Counted from the stretch's first letter, positions 17,037 to 27,617 are shown. The stretch: DNA of 64,000 bases from Aquibium sp. ELW1220 (GCF_030398385.1 NZ_JAOAOQ010000007.1:62001-126000), one strand, 5' to 3'. Notes: generated by a model from the letters alone, not told the origin. Made by a program: numbers and translations.

Positions 17037-17891
17037 ATGGATCCGGTCTCGGAGTGGGTCGCCGATTACAAGATACCGATCGGTCGATGGGGCAAGCAGT
17101 TCTTCGACTTCCTGACGGACAATTTCGAGTGGTTCTTCGATTCCATCGCTGACGGGCTCACCTTCCTGCTCGACGGGCTCGTCGACATCCTTCTCGCCGT
17201 CCCCCCGGTGCTGCTGGTGGCGCTGATCGCGGGCTTCGCCTGGTGGCTGAAGGCGTCCTGGAAGCTGGCGGCCGGCGTCGCGCTCGGCCTGCTCTTCATC
17301 ATCAACCAGGGCCTCTGGAAGGAAACCTGCGAGACCATCGTTCTGGTCGTCGGAGCGACGGCGGCATCGATGGCGCTCGGCGTGCCGATCGGCATCTGGG
17401 CCGCGCACAGCGAGCGCGTCTACCGTATCCTGCATCCGCTGCTCGACCTGATGCAGACATTGCCGACCTTCGTCTATCTCATACCGGTGCTGATCCTGTT
17501 CGGCCTCGGCATCGCGCCCGGCATGATCGTCACGGTGATCTTCGCCATGCCGGCGCCGATCCGGCTCACCTATCTCGGCATCACGTCGGTGCCGAAGCCG
17601 ATGATCGAGGCGGGCGAGAGCTTCGGCGCCACGAAGAGCCAATTGCTCTGGAAGGTGGAACTGCCGGCCGCGCTGCCGACGATCATGGCCGGTCTCACCC
17701 AGTGCATCATGCTGTCGCTGTCGATGGTGGTGATCGCGGCCCTGATCGGCGCCAACGGCCTCGGCAAGCCGGTCGTGCGGGCGCTGAACACGGTCAACAT
17801 CCCGCTTGGTCTCGAAGCCGGCCTCGCCATCGTGGTGCTCGCCATCATCCTCGATCGTGTCGCCCGGATCGGGGAGGGGAAGACGCGATGA
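17037..17891 (+). CDS. choW: choline/betaine ABC transporter permease
   Basis: The 284-residue inner-membrane protein has an N-terminal cytoplasmic stretch (WVADYKIPIGRWGKQFFDFL) like ProW/ChoW and about six membrane segments from residue 50 onward. The cytoplasmic coupling loop reads MIEAGESFGATKSQLLWKVELP. DLMQTLPTFVYLIPVLILFG is strongly conserved in ProW-type permeases. It would form a homodimer pore for the ChoX-delivered solute. Its stop codon overlaps the choV start by four bases (ATGA), so the two are translationally coupled. Confidence 0.93.
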   Translation: MDPVSEWVADYKIPIGRWGKQFFDFLTDNFEWFFDSIADGLTFLLDGLVDILLAVPPVLLVALIAGFAWWLKASWKLAAGVALGLLFIINQGLWKETCETIVLVVGATAASMALGVPIGIWAAHSERVYRILHPLLDLMQTLPTFVYLIPVLILFGLGIAPGMIVTVIFAMPAPIRLTYLGITSVPKPMIEAGESFGATKSQLLWKVELPAALPTIMAGLTQCIMLSLSMVVIAALIGANGLGKPVVRALNTVNIPLGLEAGLAIVVLAIILDRVARIGEGKTR

Positions 17892-19069
17892 GCACGGCGG
17901 TCGAATTCAAGCATGTCGACATCGTCTTCGGCGACGATCCGCGCGAGGCGCTCGCGCTGCTCGACGGCGGCGCGACGCGCCAGGAGATCCTGGAAAAGAC
18001 CGGGTCGGTGCTCGGCTGCGCCGACTGCAACCTGACCGTCGAGGAAGGCGAGATCTCGGTGCTGATGGGCCTGTCCGGCTCCGGCAAGTCGACGCTGCTG
18101 CGCGCAGTCAATGGCCTGAACAAGGTCACGCGCGGCGAGGTGGTCGTTCACGACGGAGACTGGTCCGCCGACGTGGTCTCGTGTGGGTCCGACATGCTGC
18201 GCAAGGTCCGCCGCGAATGCGTGGCCATGGTCTTCCAGCAGTTCGCGCTCCTGCCCTGGCGCACGGTGGCCGAGAATGTCGGCTTCGGCCTCGAACTGGC
18301 CGGTGTGCCGGAGAAGGAAAGGCGCGAGCGCGTTCAGGCGCAGCTCGAACTCGTCGGCCTGTCGCAATGGGCCGGCAAGTACGCGCACGAACTGTCGGGC
18401 GGCATGCAGCAGCGCGTGGGGCTGGCGCGCGCCTTCGCCACGGAGGCGCCGATCCTGCTGATGGACGAGCCGTTCTCGGCGCTGGATCCGCTCATCCGCA
18501 CGAAGCTGCAGGACGAATTGCTCCAGCTCCAGGCCGATCTCAAGAAGACCATCGTCTTCGTCAGCCACGATCTAGAGGAAGCGCTGAAAATCGGCAACCG
18601 GATCACCATCATGGAGAGCGGCCGCATCGTCCAGTCAGGCGCTCCCGAGGAGATCGTGCTGAAGCCTGCCAACGACTACGTCCGCGACTTCATCGCCAAC
18701 GTCAATCCGCTCTCGGTGCTGACGGCCTGGAACGTGATGCGCGACCGCCGCGACCTCGTGCAGGCGGGCGACGGCTGGGTCTGGCTTGACCGGAGACAGA
18801 CCACGCGCTTCCAGCTGGACGAGAACCACATGGTGGTCGCCGCGGAAAACAACGGGCAACCCGCGATCTGGTCGTCCTGCGACGACGTAGAGACGTTGCC
18901 GCGCGACCGACCGCCCGTGTTCTGGGCCAAGCCGGGCACGTCGCTCAAGACCGTCATGCACGCCATGCACCAGTCCCAGACCGCGCCCGTCGCCATTTTC
19001 GACGAACAGACCCGCTTCATCGGCTCCATCGGCGTTCGCGACGTGCTGCGAGCCGTCTTGCGCCGCTGA
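17888..19069 (+). CDS. choV: choline/betaine ABC transporter ATP-binding protein
   Basis: The 393-residue cytoplasmic ATPase opens with the ProV/ChoV-type sequence FGDDPREALALLDGGATRQE. It has Walker A GLSGSGKST (about 60-68), the Q-loop VFQQFALLPWRT, signature LSGGMQQRVGLARA, Walker B ILLMDEPFSALDP and H-loop FVSHDLEEA. The C-terminal 110 residues resemble the CBS-containing tail that makes ProV-type ATPases respond to ionic strength, but only the last segment (APVAIFDEQTRFIGSIGVRD) is CBS-like by eye. It ends the choXWV operon; the sensor kinase gene begins 146 bases later. Confidence 0.92.
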   Translation: MSTAVEFKHVDIVFGDDPREALALLDGGATRQEILEKTGSVLGCADCNLTVEEGEISVLMGLSGSGKSTLLRAVNGLNKVTRGEVVVHDGDWSADVVSCGSDMLRKVRRECVAMVFQQFALLPWRTVAENVGFGLELAGVPEKERRERVQAQLELVGLSQWAGKYAHELSGGMQQRVGLARAFATEAPILLMDEPFSALDPLIRTKLQDELLQLQADLKKTIVFVSHDLEEALKIGNRITIMESGRIVQSGAPEEIVLKPANDYVRDFIANVNPLSVLTAWNVMRDRRDLVQAGDGWVWLDRRQTTRFQLDENHMVVAAENNGQPAIWSSCDDVETLPRDRPPVFWAKPGTSLKTVMHAMHQSQTAPVAIFDEQTRFIGSIGVRDVLRAVLRR

Positions 19070-19215
19070 CGGTAACCCATGTACCGGTTGGACGCCCGAC
19101 CGCAGGTGGTGACCGTGTCGCCTGACCGGCGCATCGCGCACGGAAGGGTTTCAGCAGGAGCGGGCGGGAAAAGCGGTGCAGGAAAGGCGTCGAACGTGAG
19201 TGCGGTAGCGTCGCG

Positions 19216-20628
19216 ATGATCGGGAAATCTGACGCCGTGACGTCGCCCCCCCTCACGCGCCGTTTCGGCCGCATGGGCCTGTCGGCACGTTTCGCCATCG
19301 CGGTCATCCTGGCGATGACGCTGTCGGGCCTGACGGTGGGCACGGTGGTGAATCGCATCATCACGCAAGCCGCGATCACGAATGCCGCGTCCGCGACCGC
19401 GCTCGTGATGGATGGCGTCCTGCTTCCCATCGTTCGCGAGGTGGACGAGAGTGGCAGCCTGCCGATCGGCGCGGGCGACGCGCTGGAGAGCATGCTGTCC
19501 ATGGGCGCATTGGGAGGGCGGATCCATTCGATCAAGCTCTGGAGGCCGGACGGGATCGTGGCCTATTCGCCGGACCGGGACCTGATCGGCAGGCAGTTCG
19601 AGATGTTCGATGCCCTGGAGAGGGCGCTGCAGGGCGAACTGGCCGCCGAGATCGAGGAACTGGACCATGACGAGAGCGCATTCGAGCGGGATCTCGGCGT
19701 TCCGCTGCTCGAGGTCTACGCGCCGATCCGCGATCCGTGGAGCGGGAAGATTCTCGGCGTCGCCGAATTCTACGAAAACGCCGGAGCGCTGGTCGACACG
19801 CTGCGCCAGGCCACGCTGGTGGTGCTGGCGATCACCATCGGCACGACATTGCTGATCGGGACGTCCCTCTTCGGCATCGTGCACCAGGCCAGCAGGACCA
19901 TCGAGCGCCAGCGGCGCGACCTGCGGGCGCGTACCCACGAGGCGGAGCGCGTCTCCGAGGTGAACCGGCAGCTGCGCATCCGCGTCCAGCGCGCCGCCTC
20001 GCGCGGCCTGGCCATGAACGAGCGCCACGTGCGGCAGCTGAGCGCCGACCTGCACGATGGTCCGGCGCAGCTGATCGGCTTTGCCGCCCTGCGGATCAGC
20101 AGCCTCAAGGACGTTCCGCCCGCCTGGCAGTCCGAATGCACCACCATCAAGCAGACGCTCGACGAGGCGATGCGGGAGATTCGCAACATCTGCGCCGGGC
20201 TCTCGCTGCCGGAGATCGGCGGACTGGAGTTCGGCGAAGTGCTTCGACGCGCTGTGCAGGCGCATGAAAGGCGGACCGGAACGCAGGTCACGCTGGAAAT
20301 TGCAAAAATCGACGGGTTCATCGCGTCTTCTATGAAATATTGCGCATACAGATTCGTCCAGGAAGGGCTCAACAACGCCTACAGGCATGCCGAGGGACGC
20401 GATCAGTCCATCATATGCGAAACCCGCGACGGAGAACTTTTCATCATGCTCACAAATGGACCTGCCGTTTGTCCCTGCCTGGTGGACGGCAAGCGGCCGC
20501 TCGGCCTGGTCGGGCTGCGCGAGAGGGTGGAGGTGCTCGGAGGCACTTTCGGCTTCTCGGCGAAACCGGACGCGCAGGTGGAGATGTGGATGTCGCTGCC
20601 GTTCGGCACCGGAGAGACAGATGAATAA
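19216..20628 (+). CDS. sensor histidine kinase, NarX/DegS type (HisKA_3)
   Basis: The 470-residue membrane kinase has membrane segments at about 24-46 and 200-222 around a periplasmic sensor domain of about 150 residues (LWRPDGIVAYSPD, DPWSGKILGVAEFYE). A coiled linker, the phosphoacceptor motif SADLHDGPAQ (His near 280) and an ATPase domain follow, with N-box FVQEGLNNAYRHA and GLVGLRERVEVLGG. It would phosphorylate the response regulator whose gene overlaps its end by eight bases. The signal is unknown; its place after choXWV suggests a quaternary amine or related metabolite, but that is only inference. Confidence 0.92.
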   Translation: MIGKSDAVTSPPLTRRFGRMGLSARFAIAVILAMTLSGLTVGTVVNRIITQAAITNAASATALVMDGVLLPIVREVDESGSLPIGAGDALESMLSMGALGGRIHSIKLWRPDGIVAYSPDRDLIGRQFEMFDALERALQGELAAEIEELDHDESAFERDLGVPLLEVYAPIRDPWSGKILGVAEFYENAGALVDTLRQATLVVLAITIGTTLLIGTSLFGIVHQASRTIERQRRDLRARTHEAERVSEVNRQLRIRVQRAASRGLAMNERHVRQLSADLHDGPAQLIGFAALRISSLKDVPPAWQSECTTIKQTLDEAMREIRNICAGLSLPEIGGLEFGEVLRRAVQAHERRTGTQVTLEIAKIDGFIASSMKYCAYRFVQEGLNNAYRHAEGRDQSIICETRDGELFIMLTNGPAVCPCLVDGKRPLGLVGLRERVEVLGGTFGFSAKPDAQVEMWMSLPFGTGETDE

Positions 20629-21265
20629 GAAGATCAGCGTCATCGTCGTCGACGACCATCCGCTCTACCGCAGCGGCGTCGTGCGCACGCTGGAGGACGA
20701 TGGAGGCTTCGACATCGTGGCCGAGGGAAGCGATGCCGTCACGGCCGTGCAGCTTGCGATGCAGCACAAGCCCGACATGATCATTCTCGACATCTCCATG
20801 CCGGGGAACGGCCTGGAGGCTGCCCGGCGCATCGCCGATGTAGTACCGCGCACCCGTATCGCGATGCTGACGGTTTCGGAAGCCGACGACGACATCGTGC
20901 GCGCGCTCGATCTCGGTGCGTCAGGCTATATCCAGAAGGGCGTCGGCGGACCCGACCTGGTGCGGATCGCCAAGAGCATCGCCATGGGACAGTCCTACGT
21001 CGCCCCCGGCCTCGCGGCACGCCTTCTCGTCGGCATGCGGACACGGACCGGCGGCACGCAGGCGCTTGCCGATCTCACAGCGCGGGAGGAGCAGATCCTG
21101 CGGCTCGTCGCCAAGGGCCTCAGCAACAAGGAGGTCGGCCGATCGCTCAGCCTGCAGGAAAAGACGGTCAAGCACTACATGACGAACATTCTGCAGAAAC
21201 TTCAGGTCCGCAACCGCGTCGAGGCGGCGATCAAGGCCGGAGAGATGTGGGGCAAGGTCGGCTGA
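20621..21265 (+). CDS. response regulator, NarL/LuxR type
   Basis: The 214-residue regulator has an N-terminal receiver domain (D11, D12, phosphoacceptor D57 in MIILDISMP, and a conserved Lys in GYIQKG). The C-terminal LuxR-type helix-turn-helix reads LTAREEQILRLVAKGLSNKEVG and LQEKTVKHYMTNILQKL. Its ATG at 20621 lies inside the end of the kinase gene, so the pair is coupled. It is the likely regulator of a nearby target, perhaps choXWV or the formate-tetrahydrofolate ligase gene that follows. Confidence 0.94.
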   Translation: MNKKISVIVVDDHPLYRSGVVRTLEDDGGFDIVAEGSDAVTAVQLAMQHKPDMIILDISMPGNGLEAARRIADVVPRTRIAMLTVSEADDDIVRALDLGASGYIQKGVGGPDLVRIAKSIAMGQSYVAPGLAARLLVGMRTRTGGTQALADLTAREEQILRLVAKGLSNKEVGRSLSLQEKTVKHYMTNILQKLQVRNRVEAAIKAGEMWGKVG

Positions 21266-21434
21266 CGGCTGCTCCCGCGATTGCGGCCTTCGGGCTGCGG
21301 CGTTCACGGCAAGCTGTCGCAATCGGTGCATTGGGCGGCTGTTTTAGGACGGCGGGACCGGCGCGGCCGCGCTCATATCGCGCCGACGCGGAAGGAGGAT
21401 CTCCGCGACAAGAAATGAATGCGGGGGAGACGCA

Positions 21435-23114
21435 ATGGCCGACGTGAAGTCCGACATCGAGATCGCGCGTGCAGCGAAGAAGAAGCCGATCATGGAGATC
21501 GGCGCCAGACTCGCCATTCCGTCCGAGCACCTTCTTCCCTACGGCCATGACAAGGCCAAGATCTCGGCAGAGTTCATCGCCTCGAAGAAGGGCGGCAAGG
21601 ACGGCAAGCTCATCCTCGTCACCGCCATCAACCCCACGCCGGCCGGCGAAGGCAAGACCACGACGACGGTCGGCCTCGGCGACGGGCTGAACCGGATCGG
21701 CAAGCGCGCGATCACCTGCATCCGCGAGGCCTCGCTCGGACCGAATTTCGGCGTCAAGGGCGGCGCGGCGGGCGGCGGCTATGCGCAGGTGGTGCCCATG
21801 GAGGATATGAACCTCCACTTCACGGGCGACTTCCACGCCATCACCACGGCGCACAATCTTCTTTCGGCGCTGATCGACAACCACATCTACTGGGGCAACG
21901 AGCTCGGCATCGACACCCGCCGGGTGGTGTGGCGGCGCGTGATGGACATGAACGACAGGGCGCTGCGCGAGATCATCTGCTCGCTCGGCGGCGTCGCCAA
22001 CGGCTACCCGCGCGAGGCCGGCTTCGACATCACCGTCGCCTCCGAAGTGATGGCGATCCTGTGCCTTTCGGTGGACTTGAAGGACCTGCAGAAGCGGCTG
22101 GGGGACATCATCGTCGCCTATCGGCGCGACAAGACGCCGGTCTATGCCCGCGACCTCAAGGCGGATGGCGCCATGGCCGTGCTGCTGAAGGACGCCATGC
22201 AGCCGAACCTCGTGCAGACGCTGGAGAACAACCCGGCCTTCGTTCATGGCGGCCCGTTCGCCAACATCGCGCATGGCTGCAACTCGGTCATCGCCACGAC
22301 GACGGCGCTGAAGCTCGCCGACTACGTCGTCACCGAAGCGGGCTTCGGCGCGGATCTGGGCGCGGAGAAGTTCTTCGACATCAAGTGCCGCAAGGCCGGG
22401 CTCAAGCCGGCGGCAGCGGTCATCGTCGCCACCGTGAGGGCGATGAAGATGAACGGCGGCGTGAAGAAGGAGGACCTCGGCAAGGAGAACGTCGAGGCGG
22501 TGAAGAAGGGCTGCGCCAATCTCGGCCGCCACATCGAGAACGTGAAGCAGTTCGGCGTGCCGGTGGTGGTGGCGATGAATCACTTCACGACCGATACCGA
22601 CGCCGAGATCGCCGCCATGAAGGAATATGTGGCGGGGCAGGGGTCGGAGGCGATCCTGTGCAAGCACTGGGCGCTTGGCTCGGCCGGCATCGAGGAGCTT
22701 GCACACAAGGTCGTCGCGCTCGCCGAATCGGGTGCCGCGCAGTTCTCGCCGCTCTATCCGGACGAGATGCCGCTGTTCGAGAAGATCGATACCATCGTGA
22801 AGCGCATCTACCGCGGCTCGGAGGCGATTGCCGACAAGAGCGTGCGCGACCAGTTGAGGCAGTGGGAAGAGGCGGGATACGGGCATCTGCCGGTCTGCAT
22901 GGCCAAGACGCAGTATTCGTTTTCGACGGATCCGAACCTGCGCGGTGCGCCGACCGGGCATGCGGTACCCGTCCGCGAGGTCAGGCTTTCGGCCGGCGCC
23001 GGCTTCGTCGTGGCGATCTGCGGCGAGATCATGACCATGCCGGGTCTGCCCAGAAGCCCGTCGTCGGAGAAGATCTTCCTCAACGAGCAGGGCCATATCG
23101 AAGGGCTCTTCTGA
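21435..23114 (+). CDS. fhs: formate-tetrahydrofolate ligase
   Basis: The 559-residue enzyme makes 10-formyl-tetrahydrofolate from formate, tetrahydrofolate and ATP. It has the ATP-binding segment TPAGEGKTT (about 68-76), [19 protein letters not shown], and the [17 protein letters not shown] and [10 protein letters not shown] segments that mark this family. The length is normal. The ATG at 21435 follows a GGGGGAG site. It lies 169 bases after the response regulator gene and appears to be its own transcript. It supplies one-carbon units for purine and formyl-methionine synthesis. Confidence 0.97.
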   Translation: MADVKSDIEIARAAKKKPIMEIGARLAIPSEHLLPYGHDKAKISAEFIASKKGGKDGKLILVTAINPTPAGEGKTTTTVGLGDGLNRIGKRAITCIREASLGPNFGVKGGAAGGGYAQVVPMEDMNLHFTGDFHAITTAHNLLSALIDNHIYWGNELGIDTRRVVWRRVMDMNDRALREIICSLGGVANGYPREAGFDITVASEVMAILCLSVDLKDLQKRLGDIIVAYRRDKTPVYARDLKADGAMAVLLKDAMQPNLVQTLENNPAFVHGGPFANIAHGCNSVIATTTALKLADYVVTEAGFGADLGAEKFFDIKCRKAGLKPAAAVIVATVRAMKMNGGVKKEDLGKENVEAVKKGCANLGRHIENVKQFGVPVVVAMNHFTTDTDAEIAAMKEYVAGQGSEAILCKHWALGSAGIEELAHKVVALAESGAAQFSPLYPDEMPLFEKIDTIVKRIYRGSEAIADKSVRDQLRQWEEAGYGHLPVCMAKTQYSFSTDPNLRGAPTGHAVPVREVRLSAGAGFVVAICGEIMTMPGLPRSPSSEKIFLNEQGHIEGLF

Positions 23115-23206
23115 CCGGCAGGGCCGCGATCGCCCTGGCAAAGACGTCCGGGCTATGAAAATGCGGCGGATGCCCTAGGTTCGACCTGAAATCGAGGGTT
23201 GAACGA

Positions 23207-24460
23207 ATGGTGTCGCGCTGGTCCTGGCTGATCTCCCTGTTGGGGCGCAAACTCTGGTTCAGGGCGGCCCTGATATCGCTTCTGGCGATCCTGGCGCCGC
23301 TCGTCGCCATTCTGGCGGCGCCGATCATTCCCCCCGGACTGGCGGACAAGCTCGGCGCCGATTCGGTGGCGCAGATCCTCAACATCCTCGCGTCCAGCAT
23401 GCTGGCCGTGACCACGTTCTCTCTGACCACCATGGTCTCGGCCTATGCGGCCGCGACCACCAGCGTGACGCCGCGCGCGACGAAGCTGATGATCGAGGAT
23501 ACGACGTCGCAGAACGTGCTTGCGGCGTTTCTCGGGTCGTTCCTCTTCAGCCTGGCCGGTATCATAACCCTGGCGATGAACCTGCAGGGCGAGCGGGGTC
23601 GGCTCGTGCTGTTCGTCTTCACGCTCATCGTCGTCCTGATCATCGTCGTGACGCTCGTGCGCTGGATCGACTACGTGGTGCGGCTGGGGCGGGTGAACGA
23701 GACCACCGAAAAGGTCGAACTGGCGATCGAAGACGCGCTTCGCGCATGGCTGGAACGGCCGAACCTCGGTGGCACTCCACTCGTGGCCGGTTCGGCGCGT
23801 CGGGAAGGCCATATCCATCCCGTCCACATCCCTGCGGTCGGTTATGTCCGGCACATCGACGCACCCGCCCTGGCGGCATGGGCCCGGGCGAAGGGTACGA
23901 CCATCAGCCTGGCTGCCATACCCGGCACGCTGGTCGATCCCACCCGGCCGGTGGCCTACCTCGAGAAGCAACCGGAGGAGGAAGACCTGGAAGCGCTCCG
24001 CCTTGCCTTCTCGCTGGGGAAGGAACGCAGCTTCGACCAGGATCCGCGCTTCGGCTTCTCCGTCCTCGCCGAGATCTCGTCGCGCGCGCTGTCGCCCGGT
24101 ATCAACGATCCCGGAACGGCGATCGACGTGATCTCCCGGGCGACCCGGTTGCTGATCCACTGGGATGTTGCCGAAGAGCGCGCGAAACCGGAACTTCCGT
24201 GCATCTACGTGCCGGCGCTGACGGCCGAGGAACTGCTGGATGACGTCTTCACCCCGATCGCGCGGGACGGTGCGGGTCTGGTCGAAGTCCAGATCCGCCT
24301 GCAGAAGGCGTTCGCCGTCCTGGCGAGGCAGGGTGGAGGTCGATGCAGGGAGGCCGCAGGCCAGCATTCCCGGATGGCGCTCCTGAGGGCGGAGCGCGCG
24401 CTGGGATTCGAGCCCGACATGGAGCGGGTGAGGAAGGCGGCCGCCGAGGTGACGGGGTGA
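23207..24460 (+). CDS. DUF2254 family membrane protein
   Basis: The 417-residue protein has four hydrophobic segments in its first 160 residues (about 21-42, 58-80, 100-122, 130-150), including NILASSMLAVTTFSLTTMVSA. A soluble C-terminal domain follows with segments typical of DUF2254 (FDQDPRFGFSVLAEISSRAL, SPGINDPGTAIDVI). The biochemical role of the family is unknown. Its stop overlaps the GTG start of the PAP2 phosphatase gene by four bases, so the two are coupled and may share an envelope-lipid role. Confidence 0.82.
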   Translation: MVSRWSWLISLLGRKLWFRAALISLLAILAPLVAILAAPIIPPGLADKLGADSVAQILNILASSMLAVTTFSLTTMVSAYAAATTSVTPRATKLMIEDTTSQNVLAAFLGSFLFSLAGIITLAMNLQGERGRLVLFVFTLIVVLIIVVTLVRWIDYVVRLGRVNETTEKVELAIEDALRAWLERPNLGGTPLVAGSARREGHIHPVHIPAVGYVRHIDAPALAAWARAKGTTISLAAIPGTLVDPTRPVAYLEKQPEEEDLEALRLAFSLGKERSFDQDPRFGFSVLAEISSRALSPGINDPGTAIDVISRATRLLIHWDVAEERAKPELPCIYVPALTAEELLDDVFTPIARDGAGLVEVQIRLQKAFAVLARQGGGRCREAAGQHSRMALLRAERALGFEPDMERVRKAAAEVTG

Positions 24461-25224
24461 GCAAGGCAGCTGGTCTGAATGGCCTCGTCCGAGGCATGCG
24501 GGACTCGCGTATCGCAAGTCTTCCAGTCGCGATCGCCGCTCTCTTCGGCTTCGGCGTCTATGCCTTCCTGCAGATTGCCGACGAGGTCTCGGAGGCCGAG
24601 CTCGACAGGTTCGACAGCTGGCTGCTGCTGGCACTGCGCAATCCGGCCGACATCTCCGACCCGCTCGGGCCGGCCTGGTTCGAGGAGTTCATGATCGAGC
24701 TCACCGCGCTTGGCGGCTATCCGCTTCTGACGCTCATCGTCGTGGCCGTCGCCGGCTTTCTCGTCGTATCGCGACGGTATGGCCCCGCCGTCTACACCCT
24801 TCTGTCGATCGCACTCGGGACGTCGCTGTCCCACGGCCTGAAGCTTCTCTACGACCGGCCGCGGCCGGATCTGGTGGAGCAACTGGTCAGCGTGCATACG
24901 CCGAGCTTTCCCAGCGGGCATGCATCGATGAGTGCGGTGGTGTACCTGACGCTGGCGACCGTCATCGTGCGTTTCGTCGACGGACTGGCAGTTCGCAGCT
25001 ACGTCCTGTGGGTCGCGCTGCTGCTCACCGTCGGGATCGGCGCCAGCCGGGTCTATCTCGGCGTGCACTGGCCCTCGGACGTCGCGGCCGGCTGGGCCTT
25101 CGGCGTCTCCTGGGCCTGCCTGGCGTGGCTGGTGGTGACGGCGCTGCGCGCCTGGCGGCTGCGCAGGCAAGGTCCCCCGGGAGAGGATCGGCCGGTCCGG
25201 TCGGACGGTCGCGCCGGCACCTGA
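24457..25224 (+). CDS. PAP2-family membrane phosphatase
   Basis: The 255-residue membrane protein carries all three parts of the acid phosphatase signature: KLLYDRPRPD, PSFPSGHASMS and SRVYLGVHWPSDV, with the catalytic histidines in the second and third. About six membrane segments surround them. Relatives remove phosphate from lipids such as phosphatidate, phosphatidylglycerol phosphate or undecaprenyl diphosphate. The GTG at 24457 is chosen because it overlaps the upstream stop (GTGA); the longer frame from 24343 lies inside the DUF2254 gene. Confidence 0.9.
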   Translation: MSKAAGLNGLVRGMRDSRIASLPVAIAALFGFGVYAFLQIADEVSEAELDRFDSWLLLALRNPADISDPLGPAWFEEFMIELTALGGYPLLTLIVVAVAGFLVVSRRYGPAVYTLLSIALGTSLSHGLKLLYDRPRPDLVEQLVSVHTPSFPSGHASMSAVVYLTLATVIVRFVDGLAVRSYVLWVALLLTVGIGASRVYLGVHWPSDVAAGWAFGVSWACLAWLVVTALRAWRLRRQGPPGEDRPVRSDGRAGT

Positions 25225-25270
25225 AGAATCCTTGTTGCGCGGCCGGGATTCCGCGGCTAAGCATGCAGCC

Positions 25271-25318
25271 ATGATCAACCTGTCGACGATCGCGAACTGG
25301 TGGCGGCCCGCAATCTAG
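25271..25318 (+). CDS. trpL: trp operon leader peptide
   Basis: A 15-codon frame encodes [15 protein letters not shown] with two adjacent Trp codons, 110 bases upstream of trpE(G). Ribosome stalling at these codons when Trp-tRNA is scarce would set the attenuator just downstream. In Sinorhizobium meliloti the equivalent leader also has trans-acting roles through its RNA and its peptide. No such role can be read here. Confidence 0.85.
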   Translation: MINLSTIANWWRPAI

Positions 25319-25390
25319 CGGCCATCGACGCGCGCGCGTGGGTAACTCGAATGGCCGCAACGGAATGTCCGAGCGGCCTTTTCCTTTTCC
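25319..25390 (+). promoter_or_regulatory. tryptophan attenuator
   Basis: Two exclusive pairings can be drawn. GCGGCCAT (25318-25325) pairs with ATGGCCGC (25351-25358) as antiterminator. The same GGCCGC (25353-25358) can instead pair with GCGGCC (25373-25378) to form a terminator stem followed by the T-rich tail TTTTCCTTTTCC. With the leader peptide this is a classic attenuation switch controlling trpE(G). Confidence 0.8.
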
Positions 25391-25427
25391 GCCCGGAGTG
25401 CCCCAGCGGGATGAACGGAGAACGGGA

Positions 25428-27617
25428 ATGACGACGGAACTTCGCGCCGACGGGTCGGAACGCTTTGTCACCGCGGGCGGCGTCGCCGTCACGAGGCGGC
25501 GGACGGCCACGCCCTACGAGGGCGCCATCGAGACCTATATCGAAGGGCTCAACGAGCGGCGGGGGGCCGTTTTCTCCTCCAACTACGAATATCCGGGCCG
25601 CTATACCCGGTGGGACACGGCGATCATCGATCCACCGATCTCCATCAGCGCCATCGGTCGCGCCATGCGGATCGAGGCTCTGAACAGCCGCGGCGAGGCC
25701 ATGCTGCCGATCATCGCCGGCGCGCTGCACGGGCTTGCCGACATCGCGATCGCCGAGCAGGGGCCGCGCCTGATCCGCATCGAAATCGCCCAGCCCGGGC
25801 GGGTCTTCGCCGAGGAGGAGCGCAGCCGCGTGCCTTCGGTCTTCACCGTCCTGCGCGCGATCGTCTCGCTGTTCCGCAGCAGCGAGGACAGCAATATCGG
25901 CCTCTACGGCTCCTTCGGCTACGACCTCGCCTTCCAGTTCGATCCGGTCGAGCAGAAGCTGGAGCGCGCTCCGGGCCAGCGCGATCTGGTGCTGTTCCTG
26001 CCCGACGAGATCCTCGTCGTCGACCATTACACCGCGCAGGCCTGGCACGACCGCTACGACTTCGCTCTGGGGGACCATTCCACGGAGGGCTTGCCGCGCG
26101 ACAGTGTGGCCGAGCCGTTCCGGCAGGCGGACACCATTCCGCCGCGCGGCGACCATGAGCCCGGCGATTATGCCAAGCTGGTGCGCAAGGCGATGGAGAG
26201 CTTCCGCCGCGGCGACCTGTTCGAGGTCGTGCCTGGCCAGATGTTCTTCGAACGCTGCAAGTCGGCGCCGTCGGACATCTGCCGCAAGCTCAAGGCGATC
26301 AACCCGTCGCCCTATTCCTTCTTCATCAATCTCGGACAGGGCGAATACCTCATCGGCGCCTCGCCGGAGATGTTCGTGCGCGTTTCGGGCCGGCGGGTGG
26401 AGACCTGCCCGATTTCCGGCACGATCAAGCGCGGTGACGATGCCATCTCCGATTCGGAGCAGATCCTGAAGCTCCTGAACTCGAAGAAGGACGAGTCCGA
26501 ACTCACCATGTGCTCGGACGTCGACCGCAACGACAAGAGCCGGGTCTGCGAACCCGGGTCCGTGCGCGTCATCGGACGGCGGCAGATCGAGATGTATTCG
26601 CGGCTGATCCACACCGTCGACCACATCGAGGGTCGGCTGCGCGAGGGAATGGACGCGTTCGATGCCTTCATGTCGCATGCCTGGGCCGTTACCGTCACGG
26701 GCGCGCCGAAGCTCTGGGCGATGCGCTTCATCGAGCAGAACGAGAAGAGCCCGCGCCGCTGGTATGGCGGGGCGATCGGCATGGTGCATTTCAACGGCGA
26801 CATGAACACGGGCCTGACGCTGCGCACCATCCGCATCCAGGACGGCATCGCCGAGGTGCGGGCCGGCGCGACGCTGCTCTACGATTCGATGCCGGACGAG
26901 GAGGAGGCCGAGACCGAGCTCAAGGCTTCGGCCATGCTTGCGGCGATCCGCGAGGCCGGATCGAGCAATGCGGCGCGCCAGGAGCGCGAGGCGGCGCGGG
27001 TGGGCGAGGGGGTCCGCATCCTGCTCGTCGACCACGAGGACAGCTTCGTCCACACGCTCGCCAATTACTTCCGCCAGACCGGCGCCATCGTCACCACGGT
27101 GCGCACGCCGGTGGCCGACGAGGTGTTCGACACGGTGCAGCCGGACCTGGTCGTGCTGTCGCCCGGTCCCGGTTCGCCGAAGGACTTCGACTGTGCGTCG
27201 ACCATCCGCAAGGCACGCGGCCGCGCCTTGCCGATCTTCGGGGTCTGCCTCGGCCTGCAGGCGCTGGCCGAGGCCTTCGGCGGCGAACTGCGCCAGTTGC
27301 ACATCCCCATGCACGGCAAGCCGTCGCGCATCCGGGTGACGAAGCCGGGCGTCGTCTTTTCGGGCCTGCCGAAGGAAGTGACCGTCGGCCGCTATCACTC
27401 GATCTTCGCCGATCCGGTGCGGCTGCCCGACGAGTTCATGGTGACGGCGGAGACCGAAGACGGCGTGATCATGGCCTTCGAGCACAAGCGCGAGCCGATC
27501 GCGGCGGTCCAGTTCCATCCAGAATCGATCATGTCGCTCGGCCAGAACGCCGGCATGCGCATGATCGAGAACGTGGTGGCGCACCTGCCGCGCAAGGCCA
27601 AGGTGAAGGCGGCGTGA
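25428..27617 (+). CDS. trpE(G): anthranilate synthase, fused TrpE-TrpG
   Basis: The 729-residue fusion is as I recall for rhizobial TrpE(G). The TrpE part (about 1-520) shows [30 protein letters not shown] and [15 protein letters not shown]. The C-terminal glutaminase part (about 530-725) has [16 protein letters not shown], the nucleophile Cys in [14 protein letters not shown], and the His-Glu pair in VQFHPESI. It converts chorismate and glutamine to anthranilate, the first step of Trp synthesis. The ATG at 25428 has GGAG upstream and leads directly to the conserved sequence. A trpL leader and attenuator precede it; no other trp gene follows. Confidence 0.97.
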   Translation: MTTELRADGSERFVTAGGVAVTRRRTATPYEGAIETYIEGLNERRGAVFSSNYEYPGRYTRWDTAIIDPPISISAIGRAMRIEALNSRGEAMLPIIAGALHGLADIAIAEQGPRLIRIEIAQPGRVFAEEERSRVPSVFTVLRAIVSLFRSSEDSNIGLYGSFGYDLAFQFDPVEQKLERAPGQRDLVLFLPDEILVVDHYTAQAWHDRYDFALGDHSTEGLPRDSVAEPFRQADTIPPRGDHEPGDYAKLVRKAMESFRRGDLFEVVPGQMFFERCKSAPSDICRKLKAINPSPYSFFINLGQGEYLIGASPEMFVRVSGRRVETCPISGTIKRGDDAISDSEQILKLLNSKKDESELTMCSDVDRNDKSRVCEPGSVRVIGRRQIEMYSRLIHTVDHIEGRLREGMDAFDAFMSHAWAVTVTGAPKLWAMRFIEQNEKSPRRWYGGAIGMVHFNGDMNTGLTLRTIRIQDGIAEVRAGATLLYDSMPDEEEAETELKASAMLAAIREAGSSNAARQEREAARVGEGVRILLVDHEDSFVHTLANYFRQTGAIVTTVRTPVADEVFDTVQPDLVVLSPGPGSPKDFDCASTIRKARGRALPIFGVCLGLQALAEAFGGELRQLHIPMHGKPSRIRVTKPGVVFSGLPKEVTVGRYHSIFADPVRLPDEFMVTAETEDGVIMAFEHKREPIAAVQFHPESIMSLGQNAGMRMIENVVAHLPRKAKVKAA

